From Pampus argenteus (lineage: Eukaryota; Chordata; Actinopteri; Scombriformes; Stromateidae): a stretch of 64,000 nucleotides of DNA. The stretch spans positions 17,329,501 to 17,393,500 of the forward strand of contig CM072875.1 in assembly GCA_036937835.1 (NCBI GenBank), given 5' to 3'. The notes beneath the pieces were generated by a model, which was given only the letters and a program-made list of their open reading frames with translations, made no database searches and was not told the DNA's origin. This document shows positions 39,101-50,305 of this stretch, piece after piece. A program made the translations under genes and the position numbers. How positions within the stretch are numbered: position 1 is the first letter of the stretch; each line of letters starts with the position of its first letter.

Positions 39101-41959
39101 CAAGAAGACGCGCATCTTAATGGAGCCCACGATCTCACTACGCAGGACATTCCCATTGGCACTAACCTGAAACATGTCAGTGAGTCACAAAGACAGACAG
39201 ACTCATCAGTAATAGATTTCAACACAGCAAAAAAAAAAAAATCACAGCAAGATCAACTCATTAGACAGTTGCTGTGATACACACACAGGAGGGAAGTTTA
39301 TAAACAGTATGACTGGCATTCCTGATGCAACGCAGCGCTTCTAAAACAAGCAGCTCCTACCAGGAGGTTGACTGACTCAATGACGTCCAGGAAGACTTCA
39401 TTCTTCCTGTACTTAATGCCCTCTGACCTCCAGGAGACAGCGTTGGTGACTGTTGCTGGGGGACGTGGGGCGCCGGTGTCTAGCTTGTGCCCCTCCTGGG
39501 TTATGTATCTGAGAGACAAAAAAATATAAAACGCTCAGGCAAAACTGAGAAAAGTTAAGATAAGTGTCAGTAGCTAAATTTACAGAAAGCATCAAAAGAC
39601 TCTCATGGTTACTGATGGATGATTGTCTAGCTTGCAACATACTGGAAAATTAAAGGTCCCAACAGTCATTTTGAGCACTTGATGAGTAAGTAAATTCCTT
39701 TTAACTTGTCAATATATAGAAAATGACCGGACATTGACATTTAGGAAAACCTGATTCAACTGCTGAACAAAATTCGATGTATGTGAACCATAAATTGTCA
39801 GCGTTTCAAAAAGTTGCAGTGTGCTACATCATGAAATGTCTTCATAAATATTAGCAATGAAAGAAATTATTATTTAAATGTTTTGTCATTGATTCAGATT
39901 AGATTATGTTATTCTGTGATGTTGTGACCTCTAGTAGCGCTATCAAGCAAGTTTTTGACATGAGTGGGACGTTTTGTTTAGAGAAGCAAATAAAGATTAG
40001 TAGCAATCAATCGGTTTGTCTATAATATAATAATAATAATTTCTTAGAGCCCAAGATGACGTCTTCAGATTTTCTGTTTTGTCTGAGCAACAGTCCAAAC
40101 CCCAAGAAATTCAGTTTAAACAACTTAATAAATGTGTATTTTTGCTTAAATATTTATTGTTTATCTCGTGCACGAGGATGTACATGCGAGCAGTTGATGT
40201 GATACGAAGTCCCGCCAATGGTTTCATAATATTACACTAATCTACAGGTAGCAGTCATATGCCAGCAAAGGCAAGGATGAAGAATACTGCTATATGAAAT
40301 ATAAATAATGCAGATTTCAAAATGTTAGGAGGTAAAAGAGCTCAAATTAATTTATCTTTTCTCACAGCATTTTAAACTAGATATATTAATGTAGGTGTTT
40401 TTTATGGCTGATTAGTCAAATAAAAACAAATGTGAAGACATCAAATTTGACTCTTTGTATTTGTGGTCATTTTGCAGATTTTATGGACTAAACAATGATC
40501 AAAAAATATTAAATAACCGATGACATTAAGTTAATTACAATGAGAATGTGCATAAGAGGATACTCACTCTTGCAGGATCTTGCTGTCGGTGGTCTGAGGG
40601 TAACCAAAGTCCATCAGCTCATCCATTAGCTCGTATATGATGACAAAGTTATCTCTGATGCTCTCTTCCTCCAATTCTTTGAAATACTCTGAAAAAACCT
40701 GAAGAACACAAATTTTTGCAGTTTTATAAACCACAATAAAACCTTGTTAGTGTTGTTTATAGATCAAAACAAGAGCTGGTAGCGCATTTAATCCTACCTG
40801 GACAATTTTGTACAAAAAGGAGAACACCAAGGAGACACTAGCATTTTTCTTGGATGTTGCAACCACTGAGGTGATGTATATTAAGGATTTTAGCAATAAG
40901 CACAAAAAAACACCTTAAAGAAATCTACTGACAAGTTACTTGGGTACAAACATCATGCAGTAAACAGTAAGGATACAGTAGAGGTTATTGTGTTTGATCC
41001 ACATGAAACGGACTCCCCCGTGGGCCAGGATTGGAGACAGCGTCCCCTCCTCCTCTTTGTCCATCAGAAGGCTCATGAAGTGCTCAATCTCTGACATGTC
41101 CACATCGCCACGGTAATTTCGACACACCAGGACCTGAAAGGAGCAGACAGTATTAGTACTGAATGAGTTGCAGTGTCTGGTAGGGCTGAAATATCATAAA
41201 TAGTGATGACATGATTATTAAACACACTGGGAGTAATCAGAAGTAGTACATCTATTTTATGTTCAGAAATTGTAATTGCATTATTTGAAGATTTGTATTT
41301 GTCTTCCACCATCTCACAGCTGTCATGTGATACCTTTAACCCTGATACGTGTTATGCACAAACAAAAATGCAGCTTAGGTGTGACGTGGAAACTTGAGGC
41401 CTTTTCAATAAAGTAGGAGACACCTTGTGTGCAGCAGTTAAACCAACTAACTAAAAAAAAATCTTTACATATTCAAAGTCTGGATGAAGATAGTGATAAT
41501 TTTAATAATGTCTAAACTAGTAATTGAGATTACTGGATGCAATTCATCACGATTATTAACATTTACTATAAAATAAGTGAGTCTATAAGCAAGGAGACGT
41601 ACACATATATAAGTTGGGAGGTTTGTTGCTGCTGTGTGAAAATAAAACAGCTGTTAACTAGCTTGTCATCGTGTTTTTTTTTGGTTATTTTGCCATGACG
41701 CTACGTGTTCTTACATTTCTTTAATTTCACCATCGTTTGATAAACTGACCACCTCATCTGACTCAGCGGTTATTGAATTAAACTACAACCAAACGCCCAA
41801 TGATGCTTATTAGCCCACATAAGCCACATCACAACCTGTCACTGAGGAATGTGTTAGCAAAGCCGCTAGCTAGGCTAACGTTAGCTTAGCATCACCGCGG
41901 ATGCAGCGTTAGCTTACCTTTCCTTTTAAATCCAAGACATACACGGCGCTCGCAGACAT
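31268..41959 (-). CDS. ap1m1: AP-1 clathrin adaptor complex subunit mu-1 (mu1A), complete, 12 coding exons
   Basis: Medium subunit of the heterotetrameric AP-1 adaptor, which recognises YxxPhi sorting signals at the trans-Golgi network and endosomes. Coding exons in gene order: 41959-41918, 41133-40977, 40865-40798, 40698-40568, 39508-39361, 39166-39040, 38787-38645, 37307-37236, 36941-36783, 36543-36418, 31724-31649, 31290-31268. All introns are GT-AG and all phases join, giving 423 aa, the usual mu1A length. The start reads MSASAVYVLDLKGK. The N-terminal longin-like domain (about 1-140) precedes the mu-homology domain (about 160-423). Tyrosine-pocket residues F172, D174, W408 and R410 are present, as is T144, a reported kinase site in the family. 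The C-terminus YQLRTQ and the NYRGDVDMSE segment favour mu1A over mu1B (AP1M2), which ends in LRTS. Intron 10-11 is about 4.7 kb and the last coding exon is only 23 nt. A possible minus-strand ATTAAA poly(A) signal lies at 30777-30772. It is head-to-head with tpm4. Confidence 0.97.
32218..32343. mobile_element. Short degenerate TTAA/AGGG-ended element in ap1m1 intron
   Basis: The left end AGGGATAGTTTGAGAC and right end (complement TTAA-AGGGGTAGTCC) look like a small non-autonomous element in the large ap1m1 intron. The left TTAA is missing. Confidence 0.3.
32946..32972. repeat. (CA)n microsatellite in ap1m1 intron
   Basis: CA run in the 4.7-kb ap1m1 intron; an (AG)n tract follows at 33160-33196. 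Confidence 0.95.
39995..40140 (+). repeat. Dispersed 'TAATCGATTA' repeat, family E, copy 2 in ap1m1 intron 4
   Basis: GAGCCCAAGATGACGTCTTC, TTTTGTCTGAGCAACAGTCC and AAATTCAGTTTAAACAAC match the middle of family E. Confidence 0.55.
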
Positions 41960-42150
41960 CTTGAACTAATTTTGAGCTTAGTTCAGCTCCGTTTTCAGTG
42001 CTCCGTTGATTATATTGTGGACGATAAAGCTGCAACGTTACTGGCTAAAACAGAACAGACATTCATTCATAATACTGAGAAGAGGAACTCGTCCTTTCCC
42101 AGTGTGTCACAGCAGCCAGTCTTCTTATGAGCGCCCCCTGTTGGGCTGGA
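41960..42150 (-). promoter_or_regulatory. ap1m1: ap1m1 5' leader and proximal promoter region
   Basis: Sequence immediately upstream of the ap1m1 ATG, without a TATA box. It includes GCGCCCCCTGTTGG at 42131-42144, whose complement resembles the CTCF core (13 of 14 positions of CCRSYAGRKGGCRS). The transcription start is not determined. Confidence 0.3.
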
Positions 42151-45100
42151 GAATGTACTGCAGAGAAAAGCATGACAGGCCTGTTTTCATCCATATAAAT
42201 TGATTGAGTGGATATTTATTTGTAAATGGCTGTAGTGTGCGTGTCTGTAATGTTTTTGACTCTTTAACAACAGTAAGAAAATAGTTGCAGAGCCTGAGAA
42301 AACATGCATACTATCTATAATATATAATATGTGTTTTTTCTAATGTGCAACCTCCTTCCAAATGCTGCTGTAAATAGCTGTTGTACATAATGTCTCTTAG
42401 ACCCTGCTTGTATCTTTTCCTTTTGAATTCATTGTGAAATTGTATTTCTTTTCTTTCCTTGTTTTACCTGACTGATTGAGCCACACACACCCTGGGTATG
42501 TGTCCATGGGAATAAATCTCTTGAATCTTAAATGTGGAGTTTATTTATCCCTGACTATGCAGCATTCAGGCGTTGTTGGTGTCACTGTTCAAATTCTTAT
42601 AGCCAGACTGTGCCCAGTAGCACCACACAGGATTATGAAAAATGTTTTAAATCACATTCCTGGCCTTGTAAAAACTGCTGTCAGTATGTTGATGTTAAAT
42701 CTCATCAGATATTCAGTAGGTTGTTCACTGGGTTGCCTGTATTTTCAGTGTTTTCCCTGTTTAACTGGTGGAAATACTGTCTAATATAGCTTATCAGACC
42801 ATTACAATCATCCCAGACTGGAACTAAGAGGCCAGTTAGGCAAGCCAAACCATGAAAAAAAAAAGTCTTATTGGTCAACGGTGAAAATGTGTGTCAGTTG
42901 TGTATTCAGCTGCATTGAATTTGTGTAAATCTTCACTGTCAAAATGTTGACGTTCGTCAACTCAATGCTGAACCTTTAATGAACTCGATCATCCCTCTGA
43001 TTATTAACTGCTGATGTTTGAGTCTTTAAAACAGCAGCCGAGCAACAAATCAGAGGCGAAAAGACTCCTGAAACACAAGCACTCCTCCTGCTTCTTAAAC
43101 CTAAAAATATACCACTCATAAACATGTTGGGGCATTATTATACACAAAGCTACTTGTGGTAGTAGAAGCTTAACATTAAAATAACTCATCCAAACAGTTG
43201 GTACCTTTCACTCATGGTATCACCGCTAATACTACAGTATTGTGACACAGAACTAGAGACGTGAAGTGATGAAAGACACGGCTACCGACACAAGAGCTAT
43301 GTAAATGAACACCTGGATAATCTACGCTGTGGTTTATTAAAACGACATGTGAGATCAGGCACAGTAAAAAAATGTGTTTTATAAATAAAACATGATGATG
43401 GTGTGAGTCTTTTTTCTTCTTCTCCCTTTTGGTGTGAAAAGCCTTTCAGCACCAGGCTTGTGCGAAACAACTGCGCCTCATCAAAATGATGGATCTCTGA
43501 TCCCTTGGCTGGTAAGATGGAGTGTAGACATTGTCAGAAGTCACAGATACAACTAGGCTGAGTTACAGAGCCTAATATAACAGATTACCACTTCCCTCAG
43601 CCACTTCCATACACTATATTCTATGTCTGTGTGGGACTGTAGTTGGGCATTGCTGCATGTAATTGCGTAGTTAACGGGCATGTTTGTGCAGAAGCTTTGG
43701 GGCCGAGCAGGGCTGACGTGTTTACTTTGGTTGACAAATGGGTTCGCCTCTGTGCACTGTGAGTCACTGCATCACACGAGCATTACATACTTGAACCGTC
43801 AGACATGCAGTATTGCCATAGCAAACATGGAAATATTAGATGTTCCTGGTGTAATACAACTACTGTATGCGGCTGCATGGACGGTGTTCACCCAACTCTA
43901 CTACACGTATCCCCAAGACCGAATATTGTACTAGTTTGTATCATCTAGTAGCATTCATATACACTCTAATCTGCTCCGCCATTCCCATGGCTTTGTGATT
44001 TATACTTAGCAGGACTTTGACTCTACTCCCAAGGCGATCCTGTGGCTTTTTGGGGAGTTTTTACCATACAAGGAGAAGAGGAGTTTAGCTTGGTTTCCTG
44101 TGGGAGGGTTCTGATTTCTCTCACTCTGTGTCTGATTCACTGTGTCTCTATTTCTTTCTCTCTTTCTCTCTTTGTCTGTCTATTCTCCTCTTCTGGCTTC
44201 AAACTCCTTTCTGTTTACTATGCAGTCTGAACAAATAAAATAATGATATCAAATGAATATATAATCAATATTTGCTGCGTTAAATGGTCATAATTTTATC
44301 CAAGCAATCTGTTATCATTAAATTATTTTTTTTTGTAGCCGGCACCCTGACAGACCAAATAAGGCAACCGTTGCTCTTTTCGTTGCAGGCCATGATGTAA
44401 TGTTTGTGTTTCATAAACATAACATAAAAAAAGACTGGTTTCTGTGTTGAGGAGTATTCTTACAGCCCATTTGCTGTACTGTTGGTGACTTTGTCTCAAA
44501 CAAAACAAGACTTCTAGTTCGATATGTGTTTCATATGTCTGAAAAACCAAAACACCAAACTCAAAACACAGACACTAATCAGGTTTGTTTTTCAGGAAGT
44601 AATAGCATTTATGTTGCAATTTTTTACATAATTAGGGATGTGATATGAGCTAATCTTCAAAATGTCAACTTTTCATAAACTAAACACATTTTTCAGATAA
44701 TCCACAGTTCATTTGTCTTAAATAGTAGGCGATTATCTCACATACATGTAAACGAACATTTAATCCTTCAGTTTATCAAATTTGGATATGTACAGTTGAC
44801 ATTTTCCTCATAATTGCAGAAAACGTTGGAGTCAGTTCACTATGTACGTGTTTTTAAAATACAAGTGTGTATGAAGAATAAAACCAACCAAGACAAGCAT
44901 GTCTACAGAATCTGTGGCAATGCAACGTAAAAAAAATTAAAACAAATTCTCACTCGCTGTACGTCTCACTGTTGTTTGACTTTCCTTGTGATCTTTATTT
45001 TTAGCCGGGGCAGCTGGTACATGAGAGTTGAGAACAACCAGACAGCCCCATCGGTTCTGATGCCACCAGCACACACACACACACACACACATACACACAC

Positions 45101-45839
45101 ACACACACACAATTACTTTTCTCACTGTTTGCACCAAGATTAATTATAAATTACAAAAATATTAATATTAATATCCAAATTCTATTCCATCTTCCTCCAT
45201 TTCACATTTAAGTTTCCTGTCATTTGGCGTCTGATATAAACTTTAATGTGTAAATCTACCAGAGAGCTTGAAGTCGATGATATGCATGTTCCAAACATCT
45301 CATAGGGTGTAAAATATCATCTTCCTGGAAACCATCTCAGTAACTCAAGTTGTATTCCCCATGCTTTTTTACATTGTATGCCTTATGAATGACAGACAAC
45401 AGATGTAAATAAAGGTATTTATTAGTAATAATTAAAAACAGTAGACCTATGGGTTATGTCTGTGCAGCTCCTGTTGCCTGGTGGAGATCACATGCAGACA
45501 GCTCTTTCCCCCCAAACTTTCTTTGGCTGGATTATTTTCCATATAGACCGTTTTCATTCAGTGGTAGAATGAGAACTATGTCCTTTCTACCAACTCTGGT
45601 ATTAACATTAGTTTGAGCATTCCTAAGTAACAACACAGACACATAAATATGCAGCCCAAACAGGAAGAAAATTAACCTTCAGTAACTCATATTACTAATG
45701 TGAACAATGTCCCTTTGATGTCTGAGAGCTTGATATTTCTTCTTATCTGCTATTTCCTCTACTGACCTCTTCAAAAATAAAAAAAAAAGGCTGTGATCCA
45801 AATAAGGAGACAGGCTGGATACTGACAAAACATTGACTA
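42151..45839. other. Intergenic, ap1m1-tpm4 (head-to-head)
   Basis: No exon seen. The complex stretch 43660-44110 holds GTGTTTACTTTGG (Fox-like), GTGAGTCACTGC (AP-1/MARE-like) and CCATACAAGG (44064-44073, one mismatch from an SRF CArG box), so it is a plausible tpm4 muscle or SRF enhancer. Confidence 0.5.
45069..45111. repeat. (CA)n microsatellite between ap1m1 and tpm4
   Basis: CA run with one AT interruption, 1.1 kb before tpm4 exon 1a. Confidence 0.95.
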
Positions 45840-46238
45840 TGGCCGTTCCTCCAGGAGGCTTTGAGAGGTGAAGTTTAAATTAGGGAGGGGGGGGCTCAAT
45901 GAGCTCAAAAGTAGCCAAGGCGGGGTGTGGCAGAAAGGGGTGAACGGTGGGAAAGGGCTGTCACTCGGGACTGGGGCTGTCTCCAAATCTCCAGTCAAGT
46001 TTAAATCACACAGAGCTCTACCGACTCTCAGTGTGCATCCTCCTCTCTATTGCTCACTGGCTCTCAGCTCCCTTCTGTCTCTCTCCTCCTCTCTCTCTGT
46101 TAACCTTACGAAGGGCTCTCGTGACGGGTCTTCCGCTGAACATCTGTAACAGATTTTCGGCCTGAAAAGAAATTTTAAAAAACAAACGTATTATTTCATT
46201 TTTCTATCTGAAACCCTCACTGAAACCCAACTGTCACC
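45840..46238 (+). promoter_or_regulatory. tpm4: Candidate promoter and 5' leader of tpm4 exon 1a
   Basis: This stretch before the exon 1a ATG is richer in G and C than its surroundings. It contains a G-run and a GGGGTGTGG (CACCC-type) box near 45922-45930, a CT-rich tract at 46060-46100 and a CATCTG E-box near 46141. No clear TATA box was found. Where the leader begins, and whether it has an intron, cannot be read. Confidence 0.3.
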
Positions 46239-49200
46239 ATGGAGGCCATCAAGAAGAAGATGCAGATGCTGAAGTTGGATAAGGAGAATGCCATCGACAG
46301 GGCAGAACAGGCTGAGACTGACCAGAAGGCAGCAGAGGATAAATGCAAGCAGGTGAGACGTGGCTGATGTGTTGGAAGGGCAACAAAGGATGGCTGTGAT
46401 GGATGTGGGTTAGATGGGCAAGATTTCAAAACATCATGTACTACCTTTTAATATATATATGTATATATATATATAAGACATGATAAACTTTATTGATCCT
46501 GCACAGATAAATTGAAATGTCATAACAGCAAAAGAAAGTATAAGAAGAGCTGCTGCAACAATACATTTATAGTTATAATAATAATAATAAACTAAGAAAA
46601 CTATTTATGTTTTTTTTATGTGTTTTACAGTCAAAAGTTGTTGTGTGATGTATGGAAACCCTACTGGATTATTGTATATGTAAATGTACATTTTCCGTAT
46701 ATCCGTAAGTATTCTTTAAAATGTAGTTTCCGGCACTATCTGGAGCGATAAAAATTACACAATAAAAGTGAGTCATAATAAGTTATTGTGACATGTAGTT
46801 GTTGCTCTTTCAGAATTCGGAAATAGTTATCTGTCCATTAAAATGATTTAAATTGAAGTGTTCAGTTCAGTCCAACAATAACCCAAATTAAATTTAGGTT
46901 TTATTATCTTGGGGAGAAAAAAACAAAACAATATAAAATCAGATTAGATATGATAAAATTGATTTTAATGGGGAAAAAAACAAACAAAAACCACTTGATA
47001 CTGAAGTACAGACTGTCAGAAGGCTCAACACAAAATGTCAAATATTTTCCAAAGTACCAACTGCTGAAATACAAAGCAGCTGATCCTCTGGTAGTTTATG
47101 TCCACAGGGAGGCACAAACAGAATACCAGAGTGAAGACTGTTAGACATATTACCCACAGTGAACCTGAGGGATTAATTGAAGCTACCAGGAGGGGGAAAA
47201 AAGCCATCTATAGCAGCTGTTGCTCTAAATCTAAAGGACTACATTACCCATCATCCTTATCTGAATCGCAGTCTGCACCATATCAAAGAAAACCTCCCAA
47301 ATTCCAAATATCTGCACATCCATATTTGGTGACGGAGTGCTATAGAGGCTCTAGCAGCTTGATATTTCAAGAGCTAACCTAATGACAGCATACTTAAAAC
47401 CACTTGATACAAGCAAAAGTAGAATCTAGGGATGTAACAGGAGATTTCTAAAAAAGAGGTGATTATTGCACAGTGGGAGGTGATGCCTTCATCGTGGCGG
47501 TACGAGTGCAATGCTGAAGAGGGGCGAGTTGGAGAGAGAAAGAATCCTCTCTTGGGTGTCTAATGCCCTAATCACGCCCTCAGAGAGCACAAGGATTGAC
47601 AGTTGTCAATGGCACAACACATATGGACCCCCAGCATGTCTTTCCTCATCATCAAGAAACAGTCAGCGTGAAATCCTAGAAGATTATGCAGAGCTCTTTA
47701 GTTTATTTGGATGGCAGGAATACAAGCTGTGCTAAGAGATGCTTTCTTTGCTATTCTTGGCACGATGAGAACATCAGAGTGTAGTTAGGCTGACAGAAGG
47801 CTGAAAATACACAAAAACCCAATACTCAGTATCAACATCTATTATACAAAACTCCATGCACAGACTACAACAGCAATTAAAGGATGGGTTCACCCAAATT
47901 ATGAAAGAATTTTAACAGCACTGAATATTGGTTGAGTATTGGATGGATTGCCATGAAGGTTTGCACACACATTCATGGTCCCCAGATGATGAAACCTAAA
48001 GACTTTGGTGAATTCCCCTGACGTATCCTCTATCACCACTATGAGGTTTAGATTTGTGACATTCATGTTCCTCTCAGGATGAATTATTTTAACTCTGGTG
48101 ATACTTTAACCTCACATCCGGTGCCATTATCGGCTCCAAATTTTAATTCATCCAGTACTTTTGGTGTATGAAATACCAAATACCTGCAAATCTAATCGTG
48201 TTTAGCGCTAATTAGCAACATTTTGCATGCTAATATGTTAAACTATGAACATTATACCTGTTAGCAATTAGCTCAACCGCACAGAGCTGTTAGTGTTTCA
48301 AGACACTTAAGTTCGTGCTAGTCATGTCCCTAAATATGAGTGCTTCTTGGTCTATTTATGTATTTATATACTAAAAAATCTTACTTACTTTTCTACCGTT
48401 GCAAAGATGTTTTGGTTTTGCGGCACCTTTTTCTGAATATCCTTCATATTTGTTCTTCCTTCAGCTTGAGGACGAGCTGCTGGCTCTGCAGAAGAAACTG
48501 AAGGGAACAGAGGATGAGCTGGACAAGTTCTCAACGGCCCTGAAGGATGCTCAGGAGAAACTGGAACTGTCGGAGAAGAAGGCCACGGACGTGAGTTCAC
48601 CACAAAGACGCCATCTGAAACACATTATCCACATTGCAGTGGAACACCGCAAACAGTTTGGGTTGTACAGAAGTATCAATATCCACCGTTGGAGATGCAG
48701 TGAAATGTTTCTATCAAAATTGTGAGTGCTTACACTCCCACAAAACGCCATGTCTGAACTTGCCTCAATAGTTCAGTTCAGTTCAGTTTCTAGAGTGATG
48801 ACACAGCAGCAGAGTGATTAAAACATTTTAACATTCGGAAAACGTTTAAACAGTATGATGAAGGGCATTATCTTTACAAGGGTTTTCTTTGTTTGCAACA
48901 AAAACAAAGGAATGCATCAAACACAGAGTGGCACTGTAGAGTATATCTGTCTACACCTTTAGATAACCTAATGAAGGAAACATACAGTATGAATAACTCG
49001 CATCTTCTAACCCATTCAGTTAGTGTTGGGAGCCACTGAGATATTGGTAACTCACTGAGGTTTGTAACAGAGCTATTTCTCAAGCACAGACAAAACTTGG
49101 CCGGCCTGCAGCCGACCTGGAATCCCAGGAATGCAGCTTAAGCAAACAGAGAACCCCATACTCCAGTGTCTAATGAAATCAATGCTCTGGCCTTTTTTGG

Positions 49201-50274
49201 GGGGCGGAGATATTACACTTTCCTTTCCTTACAGTGCATACTTATTTCATTTGTGATCTTTTATGATCTTTTCTATTCCTGTAATATCATCTTTTATCTA
49301 AAACAATGGAAGATGTTAATGACAAGACACCCGGGGAAACTTTTCTACAATGGTGAAAGCAGAGAAAAAAAATAAATCTCTTTAACTCTTTGGAAAATGC
49401 ATTAATGTAGGAGTAACAAGACCATGTTATGTAATACACACATTACTACTAAAAGGATACAACTACTGACTTTCATTCACTTATGACTTTCTTAATTCTT
49501 TGTTTTTGATAAATCAGTTGATCAAGAAAAACCAACAGTCAAAACTCAAAGATATTCAGTTTATCATCAGATAAGATCAAGAAAGGCATCAAGTACTCAT
49601 AACTGAGAAGATTGAATCAACGAATGCAAATGCTAGTTGTTGATAGTTGATAGTTGCTGATTAATCGTAAATGAAAGTAGTCAGTGAAGCGAGTGTCTGC
49701 TCTTAAACTAGTAAAAACAAGATAAAACCCCCAAAGGTTAAAGGTCAGATCACAAACGATCTCAGATACTACAAATATGTGATACAGGGACAGAAAGAGA
49801 AACCAAACACAGGCTGTGCTCTAAAAAGTGAGGACGAAGAGGAGGAGGAGGAGGAGGAGGAGGAGGAGGGGGCAATGGACCCGATGGCTGCGGGTCATGT
49901 ATGCAACCAAATCAATTTACATTCCAACCCAGTGCAGGTCAACAACCCTGGTTGGAGGATTATTACGGCCCCACCCTTCACTCTCCCTCCTCCTCCTCCT
50001 GTGTAGCAGCAGCAGATCTTTGAACCTTAACAAAGTTTACACCACTTCAAACTCTCTTCTTTATTAACTTTTCTTCTTCTTTACACCAATATGTTATGAT
50101 TCACATTAGATATGATTCATATAGCTGAATCAGACACGGTGATTCACATAAAACAATGCTCTCTCTCCCCCCCTTTCTCTCTCTCTCTATCTTTCTCTTC
50201 AATCAGTGCAGAAAAATGCAGCCTAAGCAACACCTTATTTGCCATATAAGTCCACAACAGCAAATCCAGACTTC

Positions 50275-50305
<31 letters not shown>

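Noticed and set aside
49779..50006. Acidic ORF with a poly-Glu run
   Set aside because: The run is the GAG microsatellite read as protein, inside a tpm4 intron.
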